Part shown: piece by piece, positions 61,981 to 64,000 of the stretch
How the letters are laid out: each line of letters opens with the position of its first letter
Numbering within the stretch: the first letter of the stretch is position 1
Source of the DNA: Tubulanus polymorphus
Lineage: Eukaryota > Nemertea > Palaeonemertea > Tubulaniformes > Tubulanidae
Assembly (NCBI RefSeq): GCF_964204645.1
Contig: NC_134028.1
Coordinates: 9,713,001 to 9,777,000, forward strand
Reading direction: 5' to 3'
DNA length: 64,000 bases
Made by a program: the position numbers and the translations under genes
The notes under the pieces: generated by a model
The model's database searches: none
What the model was told of the DNA's origin: nothing
What the model saw: the letters and a program-made list of their open reading frames with translations, nothing else

Positions 61981-62692
61981 CGAACCATGGAGAGTAATAA
62001 ATTATCTAATAAATTTATCGGCAGGTAGGGTATTCTATGGCAGATAGGGTTATTCAGTGGTGTACCTGAACACCAATTAGAGATGGCGGCTATGCAGATG
62101 GCGCTATAGGACGATAGAGCTGCAAATACAATATTGCGGGGCGAAAAACACTGATGGACGTGGGAGTGCTGCCCTGTTAGGGCTACTCTCGTGCTTGCAT
62201 GTTCGAGTCCCCTAAATTGTAAATTTTGTTGTTTTCCTAATTTCTTAATCCCCCTATGTACGGGCTCAGGCTAGCTCGAATGGACTAAGCAGCCAGCTTA
62301 GCCGGGCCCGACAGTGTAAAATGCCCTTTTAATTTTTTTAATTTAATCAAATTTTTCTGTAAATGGACAAATAGAGCATCTGTTTTAAGGCGCACTAATG
62401 TGCCCTTTTTGGCAAATCCGGTGACTAATCTGACCGGGCATGACTAAATTAGTCACAGAAAAAAGTCAAATGCTGTACTAGTCCGCTCGCTTACAAAAGA
62501 ACAAAATTGGTTTGACAATAACTGTTAAGTCTGATTGGGGTTGAGTGACTCCTAGTGCCCTTTTTTCTCCGGTGAGGCAACAAACTGGATCGGCCCCTGT
62601 TCGGCGTGTTTACACTAGGATGGCGTGTGGTTTTAATAGACACAATTTTATTATCTTAAAGTCGCAGGAAATAGGTTGGAAATTCATGACTC

Positions 62693-63057
62693 TAAAGCCG
62701 CGATCACACGGAGACGATTTGGTCCGGGCCAAAATGACACGGATCAGGCTCGGGCCAAATTTGGCCCGTGCCTAATTAGAGAGCGCGTTCACACGCAAAC
62801 CATTCATTCGATACTAAACAATGCTCACACAAAGCGAAGTGGATCATTTCCGGTACCAGTTGCAATTCAAACGCAATCATTTGTCTGGTGCTAAAATTTG
62901 GCTCGGGCCTGGTCCGACGTTTTTGGTCGGGCCAAACTTGGCCCGGGCCAAACAGGCTCGGGCCCATTTGGCACTCGTGTGAACAGTTGTTCCGGGCCAA
63001 ATTTGGCACGGGCCAAATTTGGCCCGGGCCAAAAATGATCGTGTGATCGCAGCTTAA
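62693..63057. mobile_element. TTAA-type MITE built of CGGGCCAAATTTGGCCCG words
   Basis: Ends taaagccgcgatcacacgg and, mirrored, ttaagctgcgatcacacg with a TTAA/TAAA border. Inside, cgggccaaa and tttggcccg recur about 12 times, often joined to the palindrome cgggccaaatttggcccg. Open frames of 70-110 codons across it (RAKFGPG/LARAKFGP repeats) are by-products. Confidence 0.75.
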
Positions 63058-64000
63058 GGGGTGCTGCGCTGTGAATTCCCTGTGAACACTTGTACCCTCT
63101 GGGCGCACGCACTTAGACCGAGAGGGGGTCCCGAGAGGGGGTCGCGAACTTCTAAGTAACGTCTGACCGCTTGATTTGTGATGGATGTAATCACGGGGGA
63201 GGAGACGGGAACTTTTTTCTCCTGCTCCGAATACCCGATGATCTTCAAACGCGACCAGGAATTTGGCTGTGGTATCCTCAACCCCCCAAGAGGAAGTGAG
63301 AGAACCGGAGAAACGGCGTCTCCAAAGCGGTTACTGGGCGAAGGCGAAGTACCCGCGAACATAGCGAAGCGAAACTCCGGGAATACTGACGCCTTATGGA
63401 ATATATACCGTATAGGGGCCTACTTGATACAATGTAGAATTTACGCGACTGTGAGTAGGCGGTAACTGGCGCAAACGTGGTCGAGAAGATGAATATGAAT
63501 TCGTGACATTATTTGGAATTATGAGTTAGAAGAGCTTATTTTCAATTCAATGTCCATTTATTCGTGTCGTGTGTCATATAGGCTTACGTTTTATGGGCTG
63601 TATAAAAAGACATCAAAGGCCGAGGAGAGGTTTGTTAACTTCAAACTTTTGTGGACAAGCGGGACAAGGTTGTTTTGGATGTGGAAGACTCAGGAGCGGA
63701 TTAAGAGGGGTGTCCAAAGGGATCGGGACCAAAAAGAAGTGACAGTTTTTCAATTAAGGTGAATCACTAAAACAAACAGACGTGGTATTTTCTCATCATG
63801 AATACAGTGGTTTTGTGTATTTTATGATTAATTTCATCGATTTCATTATTCAACTTCGTGGAATCTCGCCAAATTCTTCTCAAATTTCAAAACATGTCGA
63901 GGACTATAAGGACTATGCTGTTATGCGTCTTGCATCGTCATTACAGTAACATTTCATATGGTCCCTTTTTACTTCCCTGGGCGGCCCCATCCCTACACAA

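Larger units (their letters stand above)
61773..64000. other. Region upstream of NDUFAB1 to window end
   Basis: Apart from the repeats at 61813 and 62693 no gene was recognised. 63061-63480 is clearly more GC-rich than its surroundings and has open frames of about 95-100 codons on both strands, with no family match by eye. It could be a foreign or transposon-derived piece. 63481-64000 returns to AT-rich sequence. Confidence 0.4.

Noticed and set aside
62158-62220. Possible tRNA on the plus strand with tgttcgagtcccc
   Set aside because: The B box is good, but no cloverleaf could be drawn with paired acceptor and D stems.
62676-63112. Frames rich in RAKFGPG repeats on both strands
   Set aside because: They are translations of the palindromic MITE, not a protein.

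Overview
This is a nuclear genomic window from an animal. It is AT-rich and intron-rich, with GT-AG introns from 76 bp to about 7 kb and many small transposon relics. The proteins look like those of a bilaterian invertebrate, and a lophotrochozoan such as a mollusc fits best, but the species is not determined by the sequence. Four protein-coding genes were rebuilt exon by exon. In each, splice phases match across all introns and the joined frame stays open to a stop.

Layout: (1) 174-13901, plus strand: the C-terminal 1349 residues of MARF1, an RNA-regulating endonuclease; the N-terminal NYN nuclease part lies upstream of the window. Visible are the second RRM, eight LOTUS/OST-HTH domains and a motif-rich tail. 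(2) 19006-30693, minus strand: B3GNTL1, a GT2-family glycosyltransferase, in 10 well-supported coding exons plus a probable 5-codon first exon after a 7.3 kb intron full of transposons. (3) 31012-48974, plus strand: a meteorin/meteorin-like (METRN/METRNL) secreted protein in 4 exons, with ten cysteines in the mature part. (4) 57071-61730, minus strand: NDUFAB1, the mitochondrial acyl carrier protein, with two alternative versions of its second exon only 36 bp apart.

The genes alternate in orientation (MARF1 > < B3GNTL1 < > METRNL > < NDUFAB1). B3GNTL1 and METRNL start head to head, 318 bp apart, and the same head-to-head pair exists in human 17q25.3 (from memory). From memory also, human MARF1, NDUFAB1 and METRN lie on 16p, the paralogous partner of 17q25, so this window may keep a piece of ancestral linkage.

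The rest is repeats: a decayed hAT transposase gene (25102-27393), pogo/Tigger-like MITEs with CAGT ends and TA targets, TTAA-flanked MITEs built from self-complementary words, a foldback element repeating an AACGTCCTC word, a satellite-carrying interspersed element in two copies, an 81-bp perfect-duplication hairpin element, and several minisatellites. No CRISPR, operon or functional tRNA/rRNA gene was seen. The most interesting items are the NDUFAB1 mutually exclusive exon pair and the divergent B3GNTL1/METRNL promoter.
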